A stretch of DNA of 64,000 nt from JACRCT01 sp049841135 (GCA_049841135.1 JASGHK010000001.1:186001-250000); one strand, 5' to 3'. Positions 29,182 through 38,754 are shown, counted from the stretch's first letter. The notes: generated by a model not told the origin, from the sequence alone. Translations and numbers: made by a program.

Positions 29182-30204
29182 TCACGGGACCATCGAGCCG
29201 CGCGGAGGGGCCGCGACCAGGTTCTGCAGCCGTTCGGGCCAGGTGGCGTCGGGAGCGACCTTGACGTAGCCGACGCCGCGGACCCCGGTCTTGATCTGCT
29301 CGAGGTACTGGCTGGCGAGCTCCTTGGGGACCTGGAGCTTGACGCGGAACATCAGCTTCTCGCGCTCGCTCTTGGTCTCGACCTGCTTGGGCGTGAACTG
29401 CGCCTCCGGAGACACGAAGCTGACGAAGGCGGGGATGGAGCGCTTGGGCTCGTAGTCCAGGGTGATCCGCCCTTCGGCGCCCAGCCGCGTCCTGGCCGCC
29501 TCCGCGGAGGGCAGGAAGAGCTCCATGTAGACGTCCTCGAGGTTGACCAGGGTGAGCGCCTTCCCGCCGGCGGCGAGGACCTCTCCCGGCTCCGCGATGC
29601 GGTAGAGCACGCGCCCGGTGATGGGGGACTTGAGCGTGGCGTCCTCGATGCGCGTGCGGATGGTCGCCGCGTTCGCGCGCGCCACCTCCACGGCCTGGGT
29701 GGAGGTCTGCAGCGTCGCCTCCGCCTCCGCGAGGGTGGCCTTGGTCGTCCCCACCTTCGCCTTGCGCACGTCGTAGTCCCGCTGGGACCCGGCGCCCTCC
29801 GCGAGCAGCCGGCGCGAGCGCTCCAGCTCGATCTCGGCGAGCGCTATCTCGCTGCGCTGCTTGACGATGGCGGCCCGGGAGACCGCCAGGCGCTCCTCGG
29901 CCTCGGCGATGGTCTCGTTCGCCGCGGCCAGCTCCGCCTCGATGGTGCTGGTGTCCAGGCGCACCAGCACCTGGCCGGGCTTGACGAGGGCGCCCTCGTC
30001 GACCAGGACCTCGAGGACCCTCAGCGGCTCCTTGGCGGCGGCGTCGACCAGCTTCGCCTCCAGCCGGCCGTTGCCGGAGGCGATCCCCTCGGGCAGCGCG
30101 GCCTGCCGGCCTTTCCAGAAGCGGACGAGGAGCACCGCGACCACCGCGACGGCGACGGCCGCCGCGATCCAGGTGAAGGTCTTCTTCGAGATCTTGAGGG
30201 CCAC
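29182..30204 (-). CDS. HlyD-family membrane-fusion protein
   Basis: A 340-residue periplasmic adaptor. A single N-terminal membrane anchor (WIAAAVAVAVVAVLLVRF) is followed by a lipoyl half (VLEVLVDEGALVKPGQVLVR). A long coiled-coil hairpin spans about 75-190 (ETIAEAEERLAVSRAAIV, TLAEAEATLQTSTQAVEV). The second lipoyl half is LKSPITGRVLYRIAEPGEVL, and a beta-barrel ends the protein. It matches YhiI-type adaptors that link an inner-membrane ABC transporter to a TolC-like channel. The start is the GTG at 30204, which gives the usual short basic N-terminus; the ribosome site TAGGGAGTCC contains the stop of the upstream gene, as restored. It is the second gene of a four-gene efflux operon. Confidence 0.88.
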   Translation of the reverse strand: MALKISKKTFTWIAAAVAVAVVAVLLVRFWKGRQAALPEGIASGNGRLEAKLVDAAAKEPLRVLEVLVDEGALVKPGQVLVRLDTSTIEAELAAANETIAEAEERLAVSRAAIVKQRSEIALAEIELERSRRLLAEGAGSQRDYDVRKAKVGTTKATLAEAEATLQTSTQAVEVARANAATIRTRIEDATLKSPITGRVLYRIAEPGEVLAAGGKALTLVNLEDVYMELFLPSAEAARTRLGAEGRITLDYEPKRSIPAFVSFVSPEAQFTPKQVETKSEREKLMFRVKLQVPKELASQYLEQIKTGVRGVGYVKVAPDATWPERLQNLVAAPPRGSMVP

Positions 30205-30214
30205 GGCGGACTCC

Positions 30215-31792
30215 CTAGGGCTTCTCGGGCGGCGCCGCTCTTCTCTTCCTGCGACTTCTTCTCCTGCGAGGTCTGCTCCTCGAGCAGTCCGCCCCAGTGG
30301 GTGCGCTCTTCCATCTCCTGCCGCACCGGCTTGGCCAGCAGCGGTTGGGACTGGCGCGACTCCCATCCGCCGCCGAGCGCCTTGTACAGGGCGATGAGGT
30401 TGGTCACCGCCGACCCGCGCGTCTGGGCCAAGGCGTCCTGCTGCTGCAGCAGGGAGCGCTGCGCGTCGAGCACCCGCTGGAAGTCCACGGCGCCTTCCCG
30501 GTACTGGACCAGGGAGATCTCCACGGCCCGCTGGGCGGCGGCGACGGAGTTCTGCTGGAAGACCTGGGCGTCCTGGGCGTTGAGGTAGCCGGCGAGGGCG
30601 TCCTCCACCTCCTGGGCCGCCTTGAGCACCGTGTTGCGGTAGCCGACGATCGCCTGCTGGAAGCGCGCGTCCTCGACGCGCACGGCGTTCGTGAGGCGCC
30701 CGTAGTTGAAGAAGGGCCAGTAGATGCGGGGGCCCACCGAGTAGAACAGGCCGTCGCCCAGGCTGAAGGTGGTCGGGGACGCCGTGGCGGCCTGCAGCCC
30801 GACCGAGCCGAACAGCGAGAAGGACGGATAGAGGTCTGCCTTGGCGACGCCGATCCGGGCGCACTGGGCGGCGGCGAGGCAGCTCGGCGCTCTGGACGTC
30901 GGGCCGGCGGCGCAGCAGCTCCGCCGGCAAGCCGAGGGACACGTTGGCGGGCACCTTGGGGATGTCTTTGGGCCCCGCGAGGAGCTCGTCGAGGGCGCCC
31001 GGCGGCTGGCCGAGCAGGGTGCTCAGGGCGTTGCGAGCTTGCTGGAGAGAGGCACGAAGCTGGGGGATGGTGGCGCGGGTGCTCTCGAGGAGGGCGGTGG
31101 CCTGCGCGACGTCGAGCTCCGAGGTCGCGCCGTTGCGGAACCGGGACTCGGCAATCGCCAACCCCTCCTCCTGGGTCTTGGCATTCGCCTGGGCGAAGCT
31201 CGATGAGCACCTCGAAGGTCCGGATCGTCGCGTAGGTGCGCGCGACCTCCGCCGTGAGCGAGACGATGGCGCCGTAGTAGTCGCCGACCGACCCCAGCAG
31301 GTTGGCGGCTTGCGCCTCCACGCCGCGCCGGTACTTGCCCCAGAGGTCCAGCTCCCAGACGGCGTCGAACCCCACCTGGTAGTCGACGAAGCGCCGGTCG
31401 AAGAGCGCCTCGTTGGCCCCGCTCTTGGCGAGCCCCACCGCGGTCACGTTGCCGTGGAGGGTCTGCACCTGGGGAAACTGCCTGCCGGTGGCGATCCCCA
31501 GCTGGGCGCGGGCCTCCATGATCCTCAGGGCGGCCAGCTGCAGGGGCAGGTTCTGCTGGAAGGCGAGGTCGACCAGACGGTTGAGGGCCGGGTCGTCGAA
31601 CTCCTGCCACCAGAGGGCGTTCACGGCGGCCTGCGAAGCGACCCGCGGGTCCTTCTGGGCGCTCCAGCCTTCGGCCACGGAGACCTCCGGCCTGCGGAAG
31701 TCGGGCCCGACGGCGCAGCCGGCGAGCGCGCACGGCAAGCAGAGCAGCGAGGACAAGCCGAGAGCGCACGCGGTGTTGCGGTGACCACGCAT
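30215..31792 (-). CDS. NodT/TolC-family outer-membrane efflux lipoprotein, frame broken at about 31197, 30879 and 30231
   Basis: Restored length is 527 residues. A lipoprotein signal ends at LAGC, followed by AVGPDFRRPEV, the standard start of NodT-type channels. Two TolC-like halves follow with the conserved LRRRPDVQSAEL near the middle and SVAAAQRAVEISLVQYREG near the end. Three GC dinucleotides are missing. AGCT at 31197-31200 (repair gives VLIERFAQANAKTQ). GAGGCAG at 30875-30881 (repair gives AELRLAAAQCARIGVAKADL). GGCGCC at 30231-30236 (repair gives EEKSGAPPEKP and a stop at 30217-30215, eleven bases before the HlyD start). Without the last repair the gene would run about 190 bases into HlyD. 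It forms the outer-membrane exit of the efflux system. Confidence 0.82.
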
Positions 31793-31978
31793 TTCAGGAA
31801 CCCCTGGGAAGTGAGCGGGCCCCACCCGCGCGCGGGATGCGCCTACCGGACGTGCAGGCCGGCGGTCGACTCCCGATGAGGGAAGGGCTCCGCATTGGGA
31901 CCTCGTGGAGTCGGGGATGGCCATCTGTGACCGCTTGTGGAATCCCACTTCGGGGCTGCAATCCGCTTCGGGGCCCGG

Positions 31979-33076
31979 TCAGTCGCCCAGGCACATGCCC
32001 AGAGAGCGAGCGGTGAGCACGGCGTCGCTGTCGAGCGGCACGGCCTTCATCCGCTCGATGGCCTCGGTGAGCGGGATGGTCTTCACCGTGGGCGGGGCGA
32101 GCGCGACCATCACGTTGGTCTGCCCGGCCGCGAGGGTGCGCACCGCGGCGGCGCCGAAGCGCAGGCCGAGCAGGCGGTCGAAGGCCGTGGGGCTGCCGCC
32201 GCGCTGCAGGTGCCCCAGGACGAGGCTGCGCGTCTCCTTGCCGGTCCTGCGCGCGATCTCGTCGGCGACGTACTGCCCGATCCCGCCGAGCACCACCTCG
32301 CGCCCGGGCTCCTTCGGGCCCCGGGTCATCAGCTGCCCGCCCACCGGCTTGGCGCCCTCGGCGACGACCGCGATGGCGAAGTGGCGGCCGGAGCGCTCGC
32401 GCTGCTGGACCTTGGCGCAGACCTTGTCGAGGTCGAAGGGGATCTCGGGCATCAGCACGATGTCCGCCGTCCCGGCCAGCCCGGAGCTGAGGGCGATCCA
32501 GCCCGCGTACCGGCCCATCACCTCCACGACCATCACCCGCTCGTGCGACTCGGCGGTGGAGTGCAGCTTCTCGATGGCGTCGGTCGCGGTGGCGACCGCG
32601 GTGTCGTAGCCGAAGGTGGCCACCGTGCCCGAGAGGTCGTTGTCGATGGTCTTGGGCACTCCGACGATGGGGATGCCCTTGGCGATGAACTTCTGCGCCA
32701 GGCGGAGCGAGCCGTCGCCGCCGACGCAGATGAGGGCGTCGAACTGCATGGCGCGGAAGTTCTCGACCACCCGGTCCGAGATGTCGGTGACGCGGATGCC
32801 GTCCGGCGTCTCCAGCGGGTACTCGAACGGATTGCCCTTGTTGGCGGTGCCCAGGATGGTGCCGCCTTGGTGGGTGATGCCGCGCACGCTCTCGCGGGTG
32901 AGCGGGACGAGCTCGCGGGTGTCGATGAGGCCGCGGTAGCCGTGGCGCACGCCGAATACCTCCCAGCCGCGCTCGAGCGCCGCGAGGGTGGCCGCGCGGA
33001 TGACGGCGTTGAGGCCGGGCGCGTCGCCGCCACCGGTGTTGATCGCGATGCGACTGATCTTCTTGGGGTCGAGCAT
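31979..33076 (-). CDS. pfkA: 6-phosphofructokinase
   Basis: A 365-residue phosphofructokinase. Visible are the nucleotide site INTGGGDAPGLNAVIRAA, the phosphate-donor loop CVGGDGSL (about residue 100), the catalytic base loop PKTIDNDLSGT, the fructose-6-phosphate site VEVMGRYAGW, and LGHLQRGGSPTAFDR. GGDG with Gly at the second position of the pair normally means ATP use; PPi enzymes have GGDD. PKTIDND is typical of the clade that mixes ATP and PPi enzymes, so ATP is the better guess but not proved. Glycolytic commitment step. It is followed on the same strand by the efflux operon and preceded by glk, separated by a 290-bp inverted-repeat element. Confidence 0.9.
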   Translation of the reverse strand: MLDPKKISRIAINTGGGDAPGLNAVIRAATLAALERGWEVFGVRHGYRGLIDTRELVPLTRESVRGITHQGGTILGTANKGNPFEYPLETPDGIRVTDISDRVVENFRAMQFDALICVGGDGSLRLAQKFIAKGIPIVGVPKTIDNDLSGTVATFGYDTAVATATDAIEKLHSTAESHERVMVVEVMGRYAGWIALSSGLAGTADIVLMPEIPFDLDKVCAKVQQRERSGRHFAIAVVAEGAKPVGGQLMTRGPKEPGREVVLGGIGQYVADEIARRTGKETRSLVLGHLQRGGSPTAFDRLLGLRFGAAAVRTLAAGQTNVMVALAPPTVKTIPLTEAIERMKAVPLDSDAVLTARSLGMCLGD

Positions 33077-33141
33077 GCCTTGCCTCCGCCTCGTCACCTG
33101 AACGTAGCCAGCGTCAGCCGCGGCGCAGGACTCGGCCGCTC

Positions 33142-33432
33142 GCGCGGCCCTCCCCCTGCCCCCTCCCAAACCGCGGGAGGGGGTCCGCTCACCGCTTTCG
33201 GCCACCTAGGTCGGAAGCTCTCTGCCGCCACGTCTTGCCCTGGCGATCTTCGGCTGCGAGGACGCGGCTGCCGTGCTGCTCGTCGTGGCGACACTCGCTA
33301 GCCCGCTGCGCGGCATGCATCCTTGCCAAGAGCCAAGTAGAGCCGTGGCGGCAGAGAGCTTCGACGTAGGTCGAATCGAGCAGAGACGAACCCCCTCCCG
33401 CAGTTGGGAGGGGGCAGGGGGGAGGGCCGCGC
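33142..33432. repeat. MITE-like element with 90-bp imperfect inverted arms
   Basis: The left arm (33142-33232) and the reverse complement of the right arm (33344-33432) share GCGCGGCCCTCCCCC, TGCCCCCTCCCAA, GCGGGAGGGGGT and AAGCTCTCTGCCGCCACG in the same order with few differences. Each arm also has its own small palindrome (CCCCCTCCC...GGGAGGGGG). The centre of about 110 bp holds no gene. The element fills the space between pfk and glk and ends two bases from the glk stop. The gene-free stretch here is 33077-33434. Confidence 0.7.
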
Positions 33433-33434
33433 CG

Positions 33435-34414
33435 CTACAGGGCGAGGCTGGCCGCCAAGGCCGCGGCGCCGAGCAGCCCGGCGTCGGAGTTGAGCACGAC
33501 CTTGACCGGCATCTGCTCGAGCATGGGGCTGAGGCGTCCCTTGGCGATGAAGGAGGCGCGGAAGGTGCCGTCGAGCAGCTTCGTGACGATCCGTGGAGCG
33601 ATGCCCCCGGACACGAAGACCCCGCCGCGCGCCACGATCTTGAGCGCGAGGTTGCCGGCCTCGGCGCCATAGAGGGAGACGAACAGGGACAAGGCCTGGA
33701 CGCAGAGCGGGTCGTCGCCCGCGAGCCCGTGGCGCGAGATGACCGGCGCAGGGTCGGCGGTCGCTCCGGCGATCTCCTCGTCCACCGCGGCGGAGGCCGC
33801 CTGTGGCGAGCGGCCGCGCACGAACTCGTAGAGCGCCACCAGCCCGCGCCCGGAGACCACCCGCTCGTACGAGACGCGCTTGTGCCTCGCCAACAAGAAC
33901 CTCAGGAAGGCTCGATCTCCAGCTCGTTGCGCGGAGCGAGGTCCGCGTGGCCGCCTTCGGAGGGGACGACCTCGTAGCCGCTCGCCGTCCGCACCACCAC
34001 CGCTTCTCCCAACCCGGTCCCGGCGCCGATCGACGCCCAGGGCCCCCTGGGGTCGGAGGGCGCGTCGTTGAGGAGGGCGAAGTCCGACGAAGGCAGGATG
34101 CCAATCCCCTTCACCAGGGCGTGGAAGTCGTTGACCAGGCTGACCCGGGGCAGTCCGAGCGAGCGCTCCACGCTCCGGGCGTCGACGACCCAGCGCAGGT
34201 TGGTGGTGCGGCAGACGTCGTCGGACACGGGGCCGGCGATGCCGAAGCAGGCCCGCGCGATCCGCTGGCCCCGCGAGCCCAGGAAGGTGCTCACCATCGC
34301 CTCGAGGCTGGCGAAGGCCGCGCTCGGGTAGGTCTGCCTCTCCACGATCGCCCCGTCCTGCACCAGGGCGAGCGCGGTCTTGGTCCCCCCCACGTCACCA
34401 GCGAGCAGCATCAT
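33435..34414 (-). CDS. glk: Glucokinase (ROK-independent Glk type), frame broken at about 33911
   Basis: Restored length is 326 residues, the usual size of E. coli-type glucokinase. The phosphate-1 loop is MLLAGDVGGTKTALAL. The substrate region is LRWVVDARSVERSLGLPRVSLVNDFHAL with the catalytic Asp in VNDFHA (split: LRWVVDARSVERS, then LGLPRVSLVNDFHAL). GAGTGLGEAVV binds phosphate, and SEGGHADLAPRNELE contains the glucose ligands. The C-terminal half has VSYERVVSGRGL and FVSGGIAPRI. One base is missing at about 33911 (CC read as C). Restoring it gives EIEAFLRFLLARHKRVSYE. It makes glucose-6-phosphate from glucose released by GH15 or debranching activity. The start is the first of two adjacent ATGs after GGGAGGAGGGATGCCGC. 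Confidence 0.88.
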
Positions 34415-34490
34415 GCGGCATCCCTCCTCCCAGCGACCCCGCGCCTCCACGTTCGGTGCCCTGGGCAGGACCGCAGGCCAGCCCTCCCGC

Positions 34491-34868
34491 TCAATGGCTC
34501 ACGAGATAGAGCACGACCACCGCCAAGATCAGGAGCTGCAGGGCGATGGTCATCAGCGCGAACTGCCAGTCGGCGAAGAGGGTCTCCCGGCCGGAGAGGG
34601 CGAGCCGCGCCCTGAGCTGACGGCCCTTCTTCAACGCCGACCACATCATCCAGTAGCCAAGCAGGACGAACCCTGACGAGAGCAAGACCACCACCCAGCG
34701 CGGCCAGCCCTTGACGAGCAAGCTGGTGGCCAGCGCGCCCCCGCCCGCGATGACGGATCCGGTCCTCAGCAGCGCGAACAGGGTCCGGGTCGCCGCCAGA
34801 TAGGTCTTGTCGAGGTCTGCCTGGACCGTCGCAGGTTCGGGGCTCGAGGTCGGAGGAGTCGGGGCCAT
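34491..34868 (-). CDS. DUF202-like small membrane protein
   Basis: A 125-residue protein with a Pro/Thr-rich start, an amphipathic stretch DLDKTYLAATRTLFALLRTG and three membrane helices (TGSVIAGGGALATSLLV, RWVVVLLSSGFVLLGYWMMW, FALMTIALQLLILAVVVLYL). The order, starting with LAATRTLFALLRTG just before the first helix, is that of DUF202/YidH proteins, of unknown function. It lies between glk and the alcohol dehydrogenase gene on the same strand (76 and 37 bp gaps), so it may be part of the same operon. Confidence 0.7.
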   Translation of the reverse strand: MAPTPPTSSPEPATVQADLDKTYLAATRTLFALLRTGSVIAGGGALATSLLVKGWPRWVVVLLSSGFVLLGYWMMWSALKKGRQLRARLALSGRETLFADWQFALMTIALQLLILAVVVLYLVSH

Positions 34869-34905
34869 GGTCTGAGCGCGCTCGAGGTTCCACGCATGCC
34901 CTGTC

Positions 34906-35973
34906 CTAGAAGACGATGCACACCTTGGCGGACTGGCCCTGGTCGGCCAGCTTGTAGGCGCGCGGCGCCTCGGTCAGCGGCAGGCGGGTCGTGCAGATCT
35001 TGTCCGGGTGCAGCTTCCACCGGTCGAGGCGGTCCAGCAGGTCGCTCAGGTGCTTGAGCGAGTTCACCCAGGACCCGAAGAGCGTGATCTGCGGGTGGAT
35101 GAGCGACTCCGAGACGTCGAACTCGACCGTGCCGCCCTCGCCGACGAACGTGCACCGGCCCCACCGTCGCGTGCCCTGCAGGGCGAGCAGCCTCCCCGCC
35201 GCCGCGCCCGAGCAGTCGATGCTGGCCTCGCACCCCCGGCCGGCGGTGAGGTCCTTGACCCGGGCCAGCGCCTGGTCGGCCGCGTCCACGGCCTCGTCGA
35301 CCACGCCCAGCTCCAGGGCCAGCCTTCGCCGCGGCGCCGACAGCTCGGCGCCGATGACCTTGCTGGCGCCCAGCGCCTTGCCCAGCATCGCGGCGCCCAG
35401 CCCGACCGGACCGAGGCCCGTCACCAGCAGGCAGTCGCTGCCGGAGACTCGCATCCGCGTCAGCGCCTCCCACGCCGTCCCCACGCCGCACGCGCACAGC
35501 GCGCCGTCGACGTAGGAGAGGCTCGCGGGGAGCGGGATGCAGTCGCGCTCCTCCGCCACCATCCAGGGCGCGTGGCCGCCGTGCCTCTGCCAGCCGTAGG
35601 CAGCCCGCGACGGGCTGGAGCAGCTGTTCTGGTAGCCCTCGCGGCAGTCGTCGCAAACTCCGCAGCCGCTGATGTGGTAGACGACCACGCGGTCGCCGGT
35701 TCGCAGCGCCTGGCACCCGGGGCCGACCGCGGCGACCTGCCCGCAAGGCTCGTGTCCCGCGATGGTGCCCGGCCGGTAGGCCTCGGCCCCTTTCCCCGTG
35801 TGCGCCCGATAGATGGCGCGGAGGTCGCTGCCGCAGATCGCCGAGGCCATCATCTTCACCAGCACCTGGCCGTGCTGCGGTTGGGGAATCGGGAAGTCCC
35901 GGAACTCCACGGAGCTGTCGCCCGGCAGGATCGCGGCGCGCATCAGCTCCGGCTTGGTCCTCTCCTGCGGCAT
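34906..35973 (-). CDS. Zinc-dependent alcohol dehydrogenase (MDR family)
   Basis: A 355-residue medium-chain dehydrogenase. The catalytic zinc ligands are likely Cys in SAICGSDL and His-Glu in AGHEPCGQ. The structural zinc loop is GCGVCDDCREGYQNSC with C-x2-C-x2-C-x7-C spacing. The nucleotide site is VTGLGPVGLGAAMLGKALG. The rest follows the polyol/threonine/alcohol dehydrogenase pattern; the substrate cannot be named. An alternative ATG at 35943 would shorten it by ten residues. In its setting (pfk, glk, D-lactate dehydrogenase, pyruvate kinase) it may reoxidise NADH during fermentation. It is divergent from the D-lactate dehydrogenase gene. Confidence 0.85.
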   Translation of the reverse strand: MPQERTKPELMRAAILPGDSSVEFRDFPIPQPQHGQVLVKMMASAICGSDLRAIYRAHTGKGAEAYRPGTIAGHEPCGQVAAVGPGCQALRTGDRVVVYHISGCGVCDDCREGYQNSCSSPSRAAYGWQRHGGHAPWMVAEERDCIPLPASLSYVDGALCACGVGTAWEALTRMRVSGSDCLLVTGLGPVGLGAAMLGKALGASKVIGAELSAPRRRLALELGVVDEAVDAADQALARVKDLTAGRGCEASIDCSGAAAGRLLALQGTRRWGRCTFVGEGGTVEFDVSESLIHPQITLFGSWVNSLKHLSDLLDRLDRWKLHPDKICTTRLPLTEAPRAYKLADQGQSAKVCIVF

Positions 35974-36283
35974 GGCTGGGGCCTCCGGCGGGCCGGCAGT
36001 CCGTCGCGGAAGCAGCCCGCAGCAGAGTTAGGGCGCGCCCAGCGCCGCAACAATGAGGCGTCTGCCGCTCGTCGGGCCCGCGGCGCCTCGCCCCACCGCC
36101 AGCAGACCTGCCACGTGCCCCAGCGGCGCGGCGAGCGCCTCTGCTCGCCTTCGACCGGGCGGCGAGCGGTGGCGCTCTCTCCCGGGTCCGGTCGTCGGAT
36201 GCCACGGGAATGGGCCGTCATCACGTTGATGGACGCGGCGTCCCGAGGCGGACGGCGGCGGGATCCTCGAGGGCAGGCACGAC
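35974..36283. other. 310-bp divergent intergenic region
   Basis: It lies between the alcohol dehydrogenase gene and the D-lactate dehydrogenase gene and should hold both promoters. I see no clear operator palindrome, promoter pair or hairpin, and no coding segment with family resemblance. Confidence 0.5.
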
Positions 36284-37336
36284 ATGCTCGCAGCGGTCTA
36301 CGACACCAAGCCCTACGACCGCGAGCAGTTGCTCGCGGCCGCTTCCGGGAGCTCGCTCCAGTGGCAGTTCTGGGACTTCCGGCTCAGCGCGGAGACGGCG
36401 CCGAGCGCGAGGGGGGCGCAGGCCGTGTGCGCCTTCGTCAACGATTCGGTGGACCGGCCCTGCCTGAAGATGCTCGGCAGGCTGGGCGTGAAGCTGCTGG
36501 CGCTGCGCAGCACGGGGTACAACAACGTCGATGTGCAGGCTGCGCGGGAGGAGGGCATCGCCGTCACGCGGGTGCCGGCGTATTCGCCGTACGCGGTCGC
36601 CGAGCACGCCGTCGCCCTCCTGCTGACGCTCAATCGCAAGACGCACCGCGCCTTCAACCGCGTGCGCGAGCAGAACTTCTCGCTGAACGGTCTGATGGGG
36701 ACCGACCTGCACGGCAAGACCGCGGGGATCTTCGGCACCGGCAAGATCGGCCGCATCGCCGCGCAGATCCTGCGCGGCTTCGGCATGCGCGTCGTCGCCT
36801 ATGACCCATACCCGGCAGTGGAGTGGGCGCAGCAGGTCGGCGTGGAGTACGTCGACGCCCGCACCCTCGCGCGCGAGAGCGACGTCATCTCGCTCCACGT
36901 GCCCTTGACGCCCGAGACCAAGCACCTCATCCGCGGCGAGACGCTGGAGCTGATGAAGCCGGGGGCGATCCTGATCAACGTCAGCCGGGGCCGCCTGATC
37001 GACACCACCGCGCTGATCGCGGCCCTGAAGGCAGGCAAGCTGGGCGGCGTGGGGCTGGACGTCTACGAGGAGGAGGAGGGCGTCTTCTTCGAGGACCTCT
37101 CCGACCAGGTCCTGCTGGACGACGAGCTGGCCCGGCTCCTGACGTTCCCCAGGGTCCTGGTCACCGCTCACCAGGCTTTCCTGACCCGGGAGGCGCTCGG
37201 GGACATCGCGCGGACCACCGTGGCGAACCTGGAGGCGCTGGCCGCAGGCCGGCCCTTCGTCGAGGGCTCGGTGCTGACGGCGGAGCGCGGGCCGGTAGAG
37301 GCCGGAATGGAGTCGAGACCCCATGGCACTGCGTGA
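36284..37336 (+). CDS. ldhA: D-lactate dehydrogenase, 2-hydroxyacid dehydrogenase family
   Basis: A 350-residue D-2-hydroxyacid dehydrogenase. Visible are the substrate-binding ALRSTGYNNVD, the NAD site GIFGTGKIGRIAAQIL, the catalytic Arg region INVSRGRLIDTTAL, the Glu in GLDVYEEEE and the catalytic His in TAHQAFLT (residue 296). LRSTGYNNVD and the VYEEEEGVFFEDLS segment are characteristic of the fermentative D-LDH (LdhA) branch. It reduces pyruvate to D-lactate with NADH. The gene overlaps the pyruvate kinase gene by 14 bases (37323-37336), so supply and use of pyruvate are coupled at the level of translation. Confidence 0.88.
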   Translation: MLAAVYDTKPYDREQLLAAASGSSLQWQFWDFRLSAETAPSARGAQAVCAFVNDSVDRPCLKMLGRLGVKLLALRSTGYNNVDVQAAREEGIAVTRVPAYSPYAVAEHAVALLLTLNRKTHRAFNRVREQNFSLNGLMGTDLHGKTAGIFGTGKIGRIAAQILRGFGMRVVAYDPYPAVEWAQQVGVEYVDARTLARESDVISLHVPLTPETKHLIRGETLELMKPGAILINVSRGRLIDTTALIAALKAGKLGGVGLDVYEEEEGVFFEDLSDQVLLDDELARLLTFPRVLVTAHQAFLTREALGDIARTTVANLEALAAGRPFVEGSVLTAERGPVEAGMESRPHGTA

Positions 37337-38754
37337 TCACAAGACCAAGATTGTCGCGACGATCGGGCCGGCCTCGGACTCACAGGAGATGCTCGAGCGC
37401 CTGATCTCGGCGGGCATGGACGTCGCGCGGCTGAACTTCTCCCACGGAGACTTCACGGCGCATGGGACGACCATCTCCCGCCTCCGGGCAGCCGAGAAGG
37501 CGGTGGGGCGACCGGTCACCATCATGGCCGACCTGCCCGGGCCGAAGATGCGGCTCGGCACCATCGCCCCGGAGCCCATCCTGCTCAAGGCCAACGACCG
37601 GTTCACCCTGACCTCCGAGCAAATCACCGGAAACGCGCAGCGCGTCTCCATGACCTTCGAAGCGCTGCCGAGGGTGGTCCGGCCCGGCAACCGGCTGTTC
37701 CTGAACGACGGATTGGTCCAGCTCGTGGTCGAGCGCGTGGTCGGCAACGACGTCGAGTGCGTGGTCGTGGTGGGGGGCGGAGCTCCGCTCCCGAAAGGGG
37801 CTGAACCTCCCAGGGATCGACCTGGGCATCCGAGCCTTCACGCCCCGAGACCTCGCCTGCCTGAACTTCGCCCTGGAGCACGGCGTGGACGCCGTCAGCC
37901 AGTCGTTCGTCGAGCGGGCAGCGGATCTCCGCGCGGTGCGTGACGCTGCCGCCTCCCGCGGGAGGGAGCCCTTCATCGTCGCCAAGGTCGAGCGAGCGGG
38001 AGCCATCGAGCACTTCGACGAGATCCTCGAGGCCTCCGACGGGATCATGGTGGCCCGTGGGGATCTCGGCGTCGAGGTGCCGATCGAGACGATCGCCCTC
38101 TTGCAGAAGGAGCTGATCTCCAAGGCGAACCGCGCCGGCAAGCCGGTCATCACCGCGACGCAGATGCTCGAGTCGATGGTGTCCAGCCGCCTGCCGACGC
38201 GGGCCGAGGTCACCGACGTGGCCAACGCCGTCCTGGACGGCACCGACGCCCTGATGCTCTCCGCCGAGTCGGCGATGGGCCGCTTTCCCGCGGAGGCCGT
38301 CTCGATGCTCGCGGGCATCGCGGCTGCCACCGAGTCGAAGTGCCGGGTCGGGCGGCTGGCCGGCGCGAGCACGACCGCGGCGGAGGCCGTCTCGTCGGTC
38401 GTGGAGCATGCGCTGGAGACCGTTCCGTGTGCCGCGGTGGTGGTCCCGACACAGACCGGGACGACCGCGCGGATGCTCTCCCGCTACAAGCCGGCGGTAT
38501 GGGTGGTCGCGGTCGCTGACGAGGCCGTCTGCCGCGGCCTGGCGTTCTCCTACGGGGTCCAGGCCGTCCCGCGGCCGGGCGCGGAGGTGGATTGGCGGGC
38601 GTTCTCGCTGGGCTGGGTCCAACGGGAGAAGGCGCCCGGCCCGGTGGTCATGCTGGTGGAGGGCCCGTCGAAGAGCGACCCGAACGCGAGCCACCGCATC
38701 GAGTTCATCAACACCGGCGAGCGAAGGGGCTCCGGGGCCGATGCCGCGCGGTGA
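37323..38754 (+). CDS. pyk: Pyruvate kinase, frame broken at about 37781
   Basis: Restored length is 477 residues. The start TKIVATIGPASDSQEML is followed by VARLNFSHGDF, DLPGPKMRLG, the B-domain, KGLNLPGIDLG, AVSQSFVERAADL, KVERAGAIEHFDEIL, the active-site loop GIMVARGDLGVEVP and VITATQMLESM with SAESAMGRFPAEAV. The C-domain carries VVVPTQTGTTARMLSRYKP. It makes ATP and pyruvate from PEP. The break is at AGCT 37781-37784; adding GC turns VVGGGAPLPKGAE into VVGGGALRSRKGLNLPG, the expected end of the B-domain. The C-terminus has about 15 extra residues (RGSGADAAR). It lies between ldhA (overlapping) and gpmI (58 bp). Confidence 0.9.

Noticed and set aside
26502..29264. A 920-residue open frame on the plus strand antisense to the RbbA-like gene
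   Set aside because: Its composition (His/Arg/Asp-rich, no motifs) is that of the mirror frame of a G+C-rich gene; the opposite strand has complete Walker and signature motifs.
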